Below are positions 18,198 to 28,200 of a stretch of 64,000 nucleotides of DNA, in pieces. A program made the translations under genes and the position numbers. The notes below the pieces were generated by a model. That model was not told the DNA's origin. It worked only from the letters and a program-made list of their open reading frames with translations, and did no database searches. Origin of the DNA: Glaciecola sp049650345 (GTDB taxonomy: Bacteria; Pseudomonadota; Gammaproteobacteria; Enterobacterales; Alteromonadaceae); NCBI GenBank assembly GCA_049650345.1, contig JBARZY010000133.1, forward strand, positions 1 through 64,000, written 5' to 3'. Within the stretch, counting starts at the first letter, position 1. Each line of letters opens with the position of its first letter.

Positions 18198-18695
18198 ATG
18201 CTTGTATTAAAAACAAATTTTGGCGACATTAAAATTCAACTTTTCGCTGACAAAGCCCCAAAAACCGTTGAAAACTTTTTATCTTATGTAGAAGAAGGTT
18301 TTTTCGACAATACTATTTTTCACCGCGTTATTAGCAACTTTATGATCCAAGGCGGTGGCTTTGCACCAGGTATGGAACAAAAAGCAACCAAAGCAGCTAT
18401 TGAAAACGAAGCTGACAATGGTTTAAGCAATAAAATTGGCACACTTGCTATGGCCCGTACTAACGACCCACATTCTGCGACTTGTCAGTTTTTTATTAAC
18501 GTTAACGACAACGATTTCCTTGATTTTAAAGCGGCTAACTCACAAGGCTACGGATACTGCGTATTTGCTGAAGTGGTTGAAGGCATGGATGTGGTTAACA
18601 GCATTAAAGCAGTAGAAACGACTCGCTCTGGTATGCACGACGATGTACCAGTAGAAGATGTGGTGATTGAATCTGCACAAGTTGTTACCGAGTAA
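18198..18695 (+). CDS. ppiB: Cytoplasmic peptidyl-prolyl cis-trans isomerase (cyclophilin B)
   Basis: A single-domain 165-residue cyclophilin without a signal peptide, so it acts in the cytoplasm on X-Pro bonds during folding. The active-site strand IFHRVISNFMIQGGGF carries the catalytic arginine, and ATCQFFINVNDNDFLDF forms the proline pocket. The ATG at 18198 follows AAAGGA. lpxH begins 15 bases downstream, so the two are very probably one operon. Confidence 0.97.
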   Translation: MLVLKTNFGDIKIQLFADKAPKTVENFLSYVEEGFFDNTIFHRVISNFMIQGGGFAPGMEQKATKAAIENEADNGLSNKIGTLAMARTNDPHSATCQFFINVNDNDFLDFKAANSQGYGYCVFAEVVEGMDVVNSIKAVETTRSGMHDDVPVEDVVIESAQVVTE

Positions 18696-18710
18696 GTGAA
18701 ACACGCCTAA

Positions 18711-19439
18711 ATGCGTCACACGCTATTTATATCTGACTTACATTTAAGCGCTGAGCGAGAAGATATCGCTCAGTGCTTTTTTGATTTTATGGCGCACGAA
18801 GCGCCGCAAGCAGATGCGCTATATATATTAGGCGACCTTTTTGAGGTATGGATTGGCGATGACAATCACACCACGTTTAGCGATAGTATAGCCAGCAGTA
18901 TTGCTTCAGTAGCAAAACACACCCCCGTATATTTCATTCATGGCAATCGTGACTTTGCTATTGGCAAAGAGTACGCAAAACAAGCCAATATGACCCTACT
19001 ACCTGAACAACATATTATTGATTTGTATGGCGAAAACGTTCTTATTTCGCATGGTGACGAACTGTGCACCCGCGACATTGAATACATGAAGTTTAGAAAA
19101 AAAGCCCGTGGATGGTGGTGGCCCAAGTTAATGTTAGCGATCCCTTTACCCCTACGTCGTAAAATTGCGATGCGAGGCCGTAATATTAGTAAGCATAATC
19201 AAATGGCCTTAAGTGCCGACATTATGGATGTGACTCGCAGCGAAGTAGACGCCACTATGCTGCGTTACAAAGTGCAGTGTTTTATACATGGGCATACCCA
19301 TCGCCCCAATATTCATGAATTTACCTTAAATCAAAAACCCGCCAACCGGATTGTGTTGGGCGACTGGTATACACAAGGCAGTATATTGCGGGTAACGCCC
19401 ACTAGCAAAACTTTGCAAACTCGGAATTTTTCACTTTAA
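18711..19439 (+). CDS. lpxH: UDP-2,3-diacylglucosamine diphosphatase LpxH
   Basis: LpxH removes UMP from UDP-2,3-diacylglucosamine to give lipid X, the fourth step of lipid A synthesis, at the inner face of the cytoplasmic membrane. The calcineurin-type metal motifs are intact: SDLHLS, GDLFEVW, HGNRDF, SHGDELC and HGHTHRP. The 242-residue length matches the family. It is in operon with ppiB. Confidence 0.97.
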   Translation: MRHTLFISDLHLSAEREDIAQCFFDFMAHEAPQADALYILGDLFEVWIGDDNHTTFSDSIASSIASVAKHTPVYFIHGNRDFAIGKEYAKQANMTLLPEQHIIDLYGENVLISHGDELCTRDIEYMKFRKKARGWWWPKLMLAIPLPLRRKIAMRGRNISKHNQMALSADIMDVTRSEVDATMLRYKVQCFIHGHTHRPNIHEFTLNQKPANRIVLGDWYTQGSILRVTPTSKTLQTRNFSL

Positions 19440-19561
19440 GTTTTTACGGTTTTCAGAAACTAATTTACTTTTTGGCAAATTCATGAATACTAAATATGGT
19501 GTTTTATTAAACATGATATCCCCAACTCGCACACACAATATTAATTATAAAGGTGCTCCAT

Positions 19562-20413
19562 TTGTTTAACCGCAGCAAAAAATACATATTTCTATTAGTT
19601 ATCAACATTCTTGCCGTGGTCATATTTTATATGTCCAGTAACGCTAGTCGCGACTACCCTTTCGATACCGAGTTTGTCTATGGTTTAATGCAACAAGAAA
19701 AAGCGCTACTTAATGAAAAACAACAATTGGAATTTGAGTTAAGCACTACCAACGATTTGTTGGCAGGTGTACAAACGCAAGTATTGCAATCTCAAGACTT
19801 AATATTGGCCAGTGAGGCTAAATATAGACGCTGTGAATCAGACAAACAATTACTGCAAAACCAACAATCCTTTACGCAAACGCAAGCATCGCAGTGTGGC
19901 TTTGAGAAGGCCAGTTTAACTGCTACTCAAGATAAACTAAAGCAAGTCAATCAACAGCTCAACAAGCTTGAAAACGATTATAATCAAACAAAAGAAGCCC
20001 TCGACAAAAATCTGATATTGCTAGACCAAGCGCGTACTGCTTCAAAACAACAAGTTGACGATTTAAAGCAAACAATAGTGGCCTTAGAAAAAGCCATTAA
20101 CGCCCCCATATCTCTTAGTAAGCACTACTTGAGCGCTCGCTATTGCAGTAAACCTAAATTTGACAGTTTAATATGCGTCGTTGAATTTTTGGTACGCCCA
20201 AGTTTTACCAAGCCCCCTATTACGCAACTTAAGATCAGTATTGTTGATAAGAATGAGCAAGTAGTGGCTGAAGGCGAGTATAACTCAGCAATTAGTCAAC
20301 TTTATCGACTCAACTTAAGGGCGGGAGAAGAACTGCCAGCAGGCGAATATTCTGCTATTTACAATATAGACAATCAAACCATACGCAGTGAAACTGTGGT
20401 ACTATCGCAATAA
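19562..20413 (+). CDS. Membrane-anchored coiled-coil protein of unknown function
   Basis: I do not recognise this gene with confidence. The product (283 residues from TTG 19562) has a short basic N-terminus (FNRSKK) and one membrane helix (about residues 7-25). A long glutamine- and leucine-rich coiled coil (about 50-180) follows, then a compact domain of about 90 residues that ends in a predicted beta-rich segment, with cysteine pairs in ARYCSKPKFDSLICVV. The topology suggests an inner-membrane anchor with a periplasmic coiled coil and end domain. The TTG is preferred over GTG 19553 because AAAGG sits directly against the GTG but about 9 bases before the TTG. It lies between lpxH and miaE on the same strand. 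Confidence 0.7.
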   Translation: MFNRSKKYIFLLVINILAVVIFYMSSNASRDYPFDTEFVYGLMQQEKALLNEKQQLEFELSTTNDLLAGVQTQVLQSQDLILASEAKYRRCESDKQLLQNQQSFTQTQASQCGFEKASLTATQDKLKQVNQQLNKLENDYNQTKEALDKNLILLDQARTASKQQVDDLKQTIVALEKAINAPISLSKHYLSARYCSKPKFDSLICVVEFLVRPSFTKPPITQLKISIVDKNEQVVAEGEYNSAISQLYRLNLRAGEELPAGEYSAIYNIDNQTIRSETVVLSQ

Positions 20414-20443
20414 GATATTTTAGTCACAAAGCGACATAGTTAC

Positions 20444-21205
20444 ATGAATACCGCCTCATTACTTGGCCCAATTAACGCCTTTTTACAATGCCAAACGCCG
20501 CAAGCCTGGATTGACGAAGCTATTAAACCCAGCAACCTTCCGGTTTTACTGATTGACCACCTTATTTGCGAGCTAAAAGCCTCGCAATCAGCCATGTTTT
20601 TAATCAGAAAGTATTCCCTAGATAAATCTGGCGGCGATGCACTACTTGAATGGCTAAAACCATTTGAACAGTACGTGTATAAGCGCGAGGGAAACTGGCA
20701 AGATCTGCCCAGTAAAAACAAATTAACCAAATCAGTAATTCCCCGCTCTGACTCACAATACGGGCAAGATTTAATTGATAAAATGGTGCTGCTGATTAAA
20801 GAAGAACTGCATCATTTTTATCAAGTGTTAGAAATGATGGAGCGTTATGGCGTTGAGTACAAAAGTATTACCCCGTCGCGATATGCAAAAGGCATGTTAA
20901 AACACGTGAAGAACCATGAGCCCGAAGCCTTGGTAGACAAACTAATATGCGGCGCCTACATTGAAGCTCGTTCGTGTGAGCGTTTTGCGCAACTTGCCCC
21001 ACATGTAGACGAAAAATTGGGCGATTTTTATATTTCGCTGCTACGCTCTGAAGCAAGGCATTATCAAGACTATCTTAGCCTTGCACAATCAATAAGCCAC
21101 ACTGATATTAGCCAACGGGTGGCCCATTTTGGTGCGGTTGAAGCCGAACTCATAAACACGCCCGATACCGACTTTAAGTTTCATAGCGGTATACCTCAAA
21201 CCTAG
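20444..21205 (+). CDS. miaE: tRNA-(ms2io6A37) hydroxylase MiaE
   Basis: MiaE is a non-haem diiron monooxygenase that hydroxylates the isopentenyl side chain of ms2i6A at position 37 of tRNAs reading UNN codons. The diiron ligands are visible in LICELKASQ, KEELHHFYQV (Glu and ExxH), GAYIEARSCERF, and SEARHYQDY (ExxH). The 253-residue length fits the family. It begins 30 bases after the coiled-coil gene and converges with the exporter gene, with a 16-base gap. Confidence 0.92.
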   Translation: MNTASLLGPINAFLQCQTPQAWIDEAIKPSNLPVLLIDHLICELKASQSAMFLIRKYSLDKSGGDALLEWLKPFEQYVYKREGNWQDLPSKNKLTKSVIPRSDSQYGQDLIDKMVLLIKEELHHFYQVLEMMERYGVEYKSITPSRYAKGMLKHVKNHEPEALVDKLICGAYIEARSCERFAQLAPHVDEKLGDFYISLLRSEARHYQDYLSLAQSISHTDISQRVAHFGAVEAELINTPDTDFKFHSGIPQT

Positions 21206-21221
21206 CATTTGTTGCATGCAG

Positions 21222-22100
21222 CTAATGGGGTAACATTACCAAAATAGCCGCTATCGCGATAAGCAACAAGCCCGCGCTATCTTGTTTTTTAAGTGGCTGC
21301 TTTAACCACAGTACGGCAATAAGCATGGTAAAAAACACCTCTATTTGACCAAGGGTTTTTACATACGCCACATGCTGCAAACTCATTGCGCTGAACCACC
21401 CAATTGAGCCTACACAACTGAATACACTAATGGCTAAAGTAGTGCTTTTGTGCTGCCATAGTTTACTTATGGTAAGAGGTTCTTTAATCAGTAAATAGGC
21501 GAGCAGCATGAGGGTTTGTAAGCTTATTACAAATAACAATACCCAGGCTGCTGAGTGCGGAAATAACAAGCCTGAGTGCAAACTAGCTTCGCGTACCCAT
21601 AATGAAGTAAGCGCAAAACACGTGCCGCACGCCAAGCCGAGGAACGCAGTTTTGGCATCAAAGCGCTTTACGCTTGTAATACCACTAAGTAACAATACAG
21701 CTATTGCGCCTATAAATACGCCCATCCAACCCAGTAAACTGAGTGCGGAGCCAAAAAACAATAATCCTAAAATGGCAGCAACGAGGGCTTCACTTTTTGC
21801 CAACCCTGCCCCAACCGCATAATTGTTCATTTTAAATAATCGAACCATTAATCCAGTAGCCACTATTTGCATAACACTTGCGCCAATGATGTACCCCAAA
21901 AAAGCAGTATCAAAGCTTGGCATGGCAGTATCTTGATATGCATACAAGCACACTAAATAGACTGCGGCAATTGGGCCGGCGGCAATAAAGCGCGACAAGG
22001 TAACACCCGCAACACTTACCTGTGCGCTTAAATTACTTTGCAAGGCATTGCGCCAAGCTTGCATAAAGGCAGCTAAAAAAGTAAAAAATATCCAGGTCAT
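21222..22100 (-). CDS. EamA/DMT-superfamily transporter
   Basis: A 292-residue polytopic inner-membrane protein of the drug/metabolite transporter superfamily, with about ten hydrophobic segments in two five-helix halves (residues about 2-140 and 150-290). Typical features are the first-helix region after MTWIFFTF, PIAAVYLV, and the second-repeat segment KTLGQIEVFFTMLIAVLWL. The substrate cannot be inferred; members export metabolites or amino acids. It is transcribed leftward after the RND operon (gap 67 bases), but an inverted repeat lies between, so it may be a separate unit. Confidence 0.8.
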   Translation of the reverse strand: MTWIFFTFLAAFMQAWRNALQSNLSAQVSVAGVTLSRFIAAGPIAAVYLVCLYAYQDTAMPSFDTAFLGYIIGASVMQIVATGLMVRLFKMNNYAVGAGLAKSEALVAAILGLLFFGSALSLLGWMGVFIGAIAVLLLSGITSVKRFDAKTAFLGLACGTCFALTSLWVREASLHSGLLFPHSAAWVLLFVISLQTLMLLAYLLIKEPLTISKLWQHKSTTLAISVFSCVGSIGWFSAMSLQHVAYVKTLGQIEVFFTMLIAVLWLKQPLKKQDSAGLLLIAIAAILVMLPH

Positions 22101-22104
22101 GTAT

Positions 22105-22161
22105 GCATCGCTTTGAATGAAAGGCGCTTAAATTAGCAAGCTTTCATCATAAAAGCGATGC
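22105..22161. repeat. Long imperfect inverted repeat between EamA and RND genes
   Basis: GCATCGCTTT (22105-22114) and AAAGCGATGC (22152-22161) are perfect 10-bp complements. The 37-base interior contains GAAAG/CTTTC and GCTT/AAGC, which can nest, so the whole forms a long interrupted hairpin. No T-run follows on either strand, so it may act as an RNA-stabilising or factor-dependent structure rather than an intrinsic terminator. Confidence 0.6.
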
Positions 22162-22167
22162 ACCAGG

Positions 22168-25100
22168 TTAGGCTTTTATCACTTTTGCGACTAACACTTT
22201 GGCATCACCTATCATATTAGTCGTGTTGCGGCGCAGTTTAAGTAGCAACAAATATCCCAAAGGTACCAAAAATAAACTGGTAATAGTGCTAAATAACAAG
22301 CCACCAATAATCGCTATCGCCATGGGCGAATACGGCGGGCCATCACCGCCAATGTTCACGTTACCAATCGCTAAAGGCAACAGTCCAAGCACGGTGGTTA
22401 GTACCGTCATCAAAATAGGACGCACACGGCTAAGGCAGCCATCAATAATTGCCTTGTGCACACTTAAGCCACTGTTTACCAATTGGTTAATACGGTCTAC
22501 CAGTACTATGCCGTTGTTCACCACTATCCCCATTAGTATTAACATACCAATCATGCCCATTACAGTCATCGGGTTGCCCGTAATCAAAAACGCCCAAAAT
22601 ACGCCGGTGAAGCTAAAGATTAATGAGGTAAGAACCGCTGTGGGTAATAACAACGATTCAAACAAGGCAGCCATAACAATGTATATCATTACAATGGCCA
22701 ACAACATGTTGGTCATCATAATCGACTCGTCTTCGTCTTGGCGCTGAAAGCTCCCCTCAAGCGACCAGCTATAACCACTGGGTAAGGCAACGTTTTGCAT
22801 TATCGACTCAATACGTTCTTTTGCCTCATCAATGGTCAGGTCGTTTTCAAGATTAGCCCCTAAATCTAACGAGGTCTGACGCGAACTTCTTTGAATTTGC
22901 GACATTCTGGGTTTAACCGTCATGCTTGCTAGCATATCAAGGGTAACGTTTTGGTTAGCATCACGCAGCACCGTGAGGTTTTTTAGCTTGCTTAACGAGG
23001 TCTGCAAGCTTTCGTCATATAACAAACGAATGTTTATCTCACCCTCAGCATCGTTTCTAAACGTGCGCAAATTTGTCCCGCGCAGCGCAGTACTAATAAT
23101 GTTCGCAACTTCGTTAGCACTTAAACCATAGCGAAACGCTTTTTGGCGGTCGACCGTCACTTGTAACTCAACATTTTGTGCATCAATATCGGCTTTTACA
23201 TCAGTTAAGCCATCTACCGAATCGAGTATAGGCACAATGTTGTCGGCAATTTGCATCAAGGTTTCAGACGATTGACCAAACAGCGTGATACGCACTCCGC
23301 CACCTGAGCCCGAGTCCCACTGAAATGACGGTTTAGCTCTCACGAACAATGGAAACTCTTCTTTTATTTGTTGTTTTAAATCACTCACTTTAATAGGTAA
23401 ATCGTCTTCTAAGGTAATGCCCGACACCGCAAAACCTGAGCGAAAATAGCTGTATACCTGTTTAATATGAAATCTTTCTTGATTAGCATATAAATAGTCT
23501 TCCATTTTGGCGACTGCCACTTCTACTTCATCTAAACTGTAATTACCTTGAATGTTATAGTTAAGCCACACTCTTCCTTGCGAGCCATTGTTATCTTCAT
23601 GACTTTTTAAGTTACTCATGGGAATAGCCGTACTGGCTAAAATGAGTATTGCGATTAGCGCGGTTTTACCTTGGTTGGCTAATGTCCAGCGCAGCACACT
23701 CTCATACTTAGCCTTTAGTTTATTTGGCTTAGTGGTAGCTGGCTTGGGCTTTATTTTCAACTTGGTAGTGAGTAATGGAATAAGAGTTTGCGCTAACAAC
23801 AAAGAAGCAAATAACGAAATACAAATAGACACTGCTACGTGCTCTAAAAACACGGTTAGCTCGGCTTTCACGCCAACAATGTTAGGTAAAAATACAATTG
23901 CAGTGGTTGCGGTACCGGCTATTACCGCCAAGCTAACTAAACCCACGCCTTTTTTGGTCGCTTGATGTACATTACTGTCTTTTTCACGCTCTTGAAAAAT
24001 ACTCTCGGTAACCACCACTGCGTTATCTACCAACATGCCCACGGCTAGCATAAGCCCCATTAACGATAGAATATTTAAGGTATAACCTAAAAAGTACATG
24101 CACGCTAAGGTAATGCAAATAGCAAAGGGAACCGACAACACCACCACTAAGGTGGTGGCTAAATTGCGTAAAAACAAATACAACACCGCAATAGATAATA
24201 AGGCGCCTACCAGTCCTGAGTTAAGTAAATCCTGTAATGACGTTGTCACGCTATTGGCTTCATCGTCCATTACAAACAAATTAATGCCATTAAACGCCGT
24301 GCTTTGTCTGGCAGCGTCAATTTGTGCCATAACCGCTTGCGACACCTCAACTAAATTGGCGTCTGACTCACGATAAATATTTAAGCCTATAGCATGGGTT
24401 TTATCTAAGTGCCTGCCCTCTTCTGCTTTTGGCGTTTCAAAGCCAACGTCGGCTATATCACGCAAACGCACATTGCGCGAAATATACAGGTCGGCTATTT
24501 CATCAATTGACTGATATTCCCCACTGGGGTTTACCGTTATCTTCTGATTAACATCATAAAACTGGCCAGCAGTCATTGAAAAATTGGCGTTTTGCAAGGT
24601 TGCAAACAAACCCGCAATATCAACATGTAACGCGGCTAAGCGGTCAGGGTGTAAGCGTATTGATATTTGCTTTTTTTGCACGCCATAAAGCTCAACACGC
24701 GATACGCCCTTTACCCGCTCTATTGGCATTTTAAGGTTGCGTTCTAGCATGTCATACGAGTTTGAAATGTCGCGATCGCTCGACAAACGCAGTTGAAACA
24801 CCGGCATGTCTGACAAATTAAATTTGTATACCATTACGCGTTCAACATCGTTTGGCAATAAATGCCTGATAGCATCAATTTTTTCGCGAGCCTCTATACT
24901 TTTGGCTTTTATGTTGGCATCCCAATCAAAACGCACTTGTATTTGCGCACTGTTTTCGTCTGAATATGAACGCAAGCGCTTAATACCCGACATAGTGGCT
25001 AATGCTTCCTCAACCGGACGAGTGATCATCTTTTCAATTTCAGCCGGTGTAGCGTCTTGATACGGCACTTGTATGAACAGCTCAGGAAAATCAATCCCTG

Positions 25101-25236
25101 GGAATTTTTCAAGCGGTAATAAGCGGCTGGCCCCTAAGCCTAGCAATAACAACGATAAAAACAGCATAGAAATAGTAACGGGGCGACGCAAAGCAAAAGC
25201 TGCCAACGATGCGCCCGCATGGGCAAACTTATCCAT
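22168..25236 (-). CDS. RND efflux transporter, inner-membrane subunit (second of tandem pair)
   Basis: A 1022-residue proton-driven efflux pump subunit with two repeats of six transmembrane helices and large periplasmic loops. Typical family segments are RRPVTISMLFLSLLLLG at the first helix, LMLAVGMLVDNAVVV in the fourth, and LTSLIFSFTGVFWAFLITG and GIVVNNGIVLVDRIN in the second half. The start at 25236 has GGAG upstream and gives MDKFAHAG; a longer frame back to 25305 lies inside the preceding gene. It overlaps the preceding RND gene by 8 bases, so both are translationally linked. The substrate is unknown; the order MFP-RND-RND is like MdtABC, where two different RND subunits form one heterotrimer. 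Confidence 0.92.
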   Translation of the reverse strand: MDKFAHAGASLAAFALRRPVTISMLFLSLLLLGLGASRLLPLEKFPGIDFPELFIQVPYQDATPAEIEKMITRPVEEALATMSGIKRLRSYSDENSAQIQVRFDWDANIKAKSIEAREKIDAIRHLLPNDVERVMVYKFNLSDMPVFQLRLSSDRDISNSYDMLERNLKMPIERVKGVSRVELYGVQKKQISIRLHPDRLAALHVDIAGLFATLQNANFSMTAGQFYDVNQKITVNPSGEYQSIDEIADLYISRNVRLRDIADVGFETPKAEEGRHLDKTHAIGLNIYRESDANLVEVSQAVMAQIDAARQSTAFNGINLFVMDDEANSVTTSLQDLLNSGLVGALLSIAVLYLFLRNLATTLVVVLSVPFAICITLACMYFLGYTLNILSLMGLMLAVGMLVDNAVVVTESIFQEREKDSNVHQATKKGVGLVSLAVIAGTATTAIVFLPNIVGVKAELTVFLEHVAVSICISLFASLLLAQTLIPLLTTKLKIKPKPATTKPNKLKAKYESVLRWTLANQGKTALIAILILASTAIPMSNLKSHEDNNGSQGRVWLNYNIQGNYSLDEVEVAVAKMEDYLYANQERFHIKQVYSYFRSGFAVSGITLEDDLPIKVSDLKQQIKEEFPLFVRAKPSFQWDSGSGGGVRITLFGQSSETLMQIADNIVPILDSVDGLTDVKADIDAQNVELQVTVDRQKAFRYGLSANEVANIISTALRGTNLRTFRNDAEGEINIRLLYDESLQTSLSKLKNLTVLRDANQNVTLDMLASMTVKPRMSQIQRSSRQTSLDLGANLENDLTIDEAKERIESIMQNVALPSGYSWSLEGSFQRQDEDESIMMTNMLLAIVMIYIVMAALFESLLLPTAVLTSLIFSFTGVFWAFLITGNPMTVMGMIGMLILMGIVVNNGIVLVDRINQLVNSGLSVHKAIIDGCLSRVRPILMTVLTTVLGLLPLAIGNVNIGGDGPPYSPMAIAIIGGLLFSTITSLFLVPLGYLLLLKLRRNTTNMIGDAKVLVAKVIKA

Positions 25237-28200
25237 ATACTTTCTCCTTGCAATCGGTGTCGTTTTGCTGAGTTTGTTGGGCAAAAGACTTGCGGTCAAA
25301 CACACTGTACAACACAGGAATAAGGAACAAGGTTAATAAAGTGGCAAACAACAACCCAAAGATAACCGTAACCGCCATGGGCGTGCGTATTTCTGCCCCA
25401 TCACCCAAGCCAATAGCCATAGGTAACAAGCCAAGTACGGTAGTGGTGGTGGTCATCAGTATAGGGCGTAAGCGGCTATTAGCAGCTTCTATAATGGCAG
25501 CGGTTTTTTCAACATTGTTTGCGCGTAATTGATTAATACGGTCGATTAACACTATGGCGTTATTCACCACTATGCCTGCCAACATAATAAGACCAATAAA
25601 CACCACTACGCTTACGTTGGTACCGGTAATAAACAGGCCATATACCGAGCCGGCACAAGCCATGGGTACCGTAAACAAAATTAAGAAAGGGTGTAACAAT
25701 GACTCAAACTGCGAAGCCATAACTAAGTACACCATAAAGACCGCCAACGCTAATGCCATATATAACGAGCTAAAGCTGGCGTCCATTTCTTCACTTTGCC
25801 CCGACACTTTTGCTTGTAATGCTAAAGGCAGTTGCAGTTGTGCAATAGCGGCTTGGGCATCAATTACGCCTGCGCCTAAATCACCATAAGCTAAATTTGC
25901 CGTTACCCTTACTACGCGTTGTTGACCTACTCGTGTAATTTCACTTGGGCCTACCGACATACTAATGTCTGCCACCGTATTGAGTGATACCGACGGCGAT
26001 GCACCAGGGTTAACAATTAAATTACCAATATCGGCTAATGAATCGCGCTGCGCTTCTTGGGTACGAACCAAAATGTCTACTTTGCGATCATCAACGCTAA
26101 ATTTGCTGGCAATATCGCCGCCTACTTTAGTGGCGATTAAGCGTGACACATCAGGTGCATTTAACCCAAGTTGCGCCAGCTGCGCGTGGTTAAACACCAC
26201 TTTTAGTTCCGGATTGCCGCTTTGAAGTGAGCTTTTAACGTCAGCAAAACGGTCATTTGCGGCCATTGCGGTGACTAGCTTATCACCATAACGCTTCAGC
26301 AAATCTAAATCATATCCAGCAATTTGAACTTCTACTGGCGTAGTAAAGGTAAATAACTCAGGGCTTCCAAACTTACTTTGCACACCTGCTTTTGACGCTA
26401 AATACTCGCGCATGGCTTGTTTTACGGTATCTTCATCAGCTTGCGTTGCGCTATTATTCATCACTACGTTTAGCTTACCCCAATGATCGCCACCTTGTGC
26501 AGGAGACGCGTTCATTAAACTGCCTGTTCCCGCAAGCGCATAGGTGCGCTCAACCAAACTTTGTTGCTCAGTAAATATGGCGAGATCGGTAATCACGCGG
26601 TCAGTATTTTCAAGTCGTGAACCGGTTGGCAGGGTAACTTCAACACTAAATTCGCCTTGTGACATAGGCGGTATCAGCTCAACCCCAAGCTTAGGCACCA
26701 GTAACAAGGCCAATAACGACACGGTAGTAATACTGGCAATTACCACGACTTTTGCTTCAAGCGCGCGATCAAGGGCTATTTTATATACACGAGCCAATGC
26801 TGAATAGACTTTATCAAATACCCATAATGGACCGCGAAACACCCAAGATAAGCCCTTTGACACCAATCTGAAAAGCGACACCAACAAGCTAACAACAAAT
26901 ACCGGCAAATAATAAAAAACGCCTTTTATTATCCAAGTAAAGGGTAAGCGCAAGTAATAAAACACCAATGCCACTTTGCTTGTAGGTTTTTGGGTAACAA
27001 CTGGTGCCCCTAAATCGAGCTCGTCTTTTTTAACATTCGATTTTTCGCGTGCAGCAAGCATAGGAATAAGAGTAAGTGCCACCACTAATGAAGCGGCTAG
27101 TGCAAAGGTAACGGTTAAAGCTTGATCAGAAAACAACTGCCCTGCTATGCCTTCAACAAATACCAGAGGGAAAAACACTGCCATAGTGGTTAAGGTTGAC
27201 GCCACAATGGCCATCGACACTTCAGAAGTCCCTTTAGCAGCAGCTTCATGACTGTTTTTATTGTCTTTTTTATGTCGGTCTATATTTTCAAGTACCACAA
27301 TAGAGTTGTCGACTAACAACCCTATTGCCAATGCTATACCGCCCAAACTCATAATATTTAAACTAATATCGTAGCTATACATTAAGTTAAAGGTGGCAAT
27401 AATTGATACCGGTATAGAAATAGAGATAATCAGCGTGGGCCAAATATTTTTTAAGAAAAAATACAAAATAAACATGGCCAATACCCCGCCAATAATGGCT
27501 GCGCTTTTCACCTCTTCAATAGCGCTAGCAATAAATACTGACTGGTCGTACACCATTTGCAATTGATAGTTTTGTGGCATGGCCTCACGAATACGTGTTA
27601 ACCGATCATTAACCAATTTCGCAACTTGTACGGTATTGGCATCACCCTCTTTATAAATGGCAATTTCTACGCCTTCTAAGCCATCAAAACGAGTAATTGA
27701 ACTACGCTCTTTATAGGTGTCTACTACCTGCGCCACGTCACTTAATTTAATATGTTTGCCATTGCGTGTTGCAATATACAAATTACGCATATCATCTAAG
27801 CTTTGAAACTGATTAATAGTACGTACCAAATATTCTTGCGTACCATCTTCAACACGCCCGCCCGACGTATTCACATTTTCAGCTTCTAAGCGCTGGGTAA
27901 TTTCAGCTAACGAAATATTTAATTGCCCTGTGCGCTGTTGATTTATAAGCACGTGTATTTCATTTTCAAGGCCACCGCCTACGCGCACCGACGCAACGCC
28001 TTCAACAGATTCAAGCGCGCGCTTTATATCTTCTTCAGCGTAATTGCGTACCCGCTTCATGCTAGCAATATCCATAGGATTAGCTGCTTCATTGGTTTTC
28101 TCAGAGTTACTACTGCCTAAACCAAAGCGCAATATGGGATCTAAACTGGGGTTAAACCTCAACAATAAGGGGCGTTTAACATCTAAAGGTAAAAACAACA

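Noticed and set aside
22199..22747. Long open frame on the plus strand opposite the RND gene (also similar ones at 24098-24376, 25554-25889 and 52327-52722)
   Set aside because: These are antisense shadows of strongly conserved RND genes; their products are low-complexity and lack family similarity and ribosome-binding sites.
25229..25236. Programmed frameshift joining the two RND genes
   Set aside because: Each gene has its own start or stop and full length; the 8-base overlap with a GGAG site is ordinary translational coupling.
25237..25305. Longer start of the second RND gene inside the preceding RND gene
   Set aside because: The extra residues are unlike RND N-termini, and GGAG precedes the ATG at 25236.
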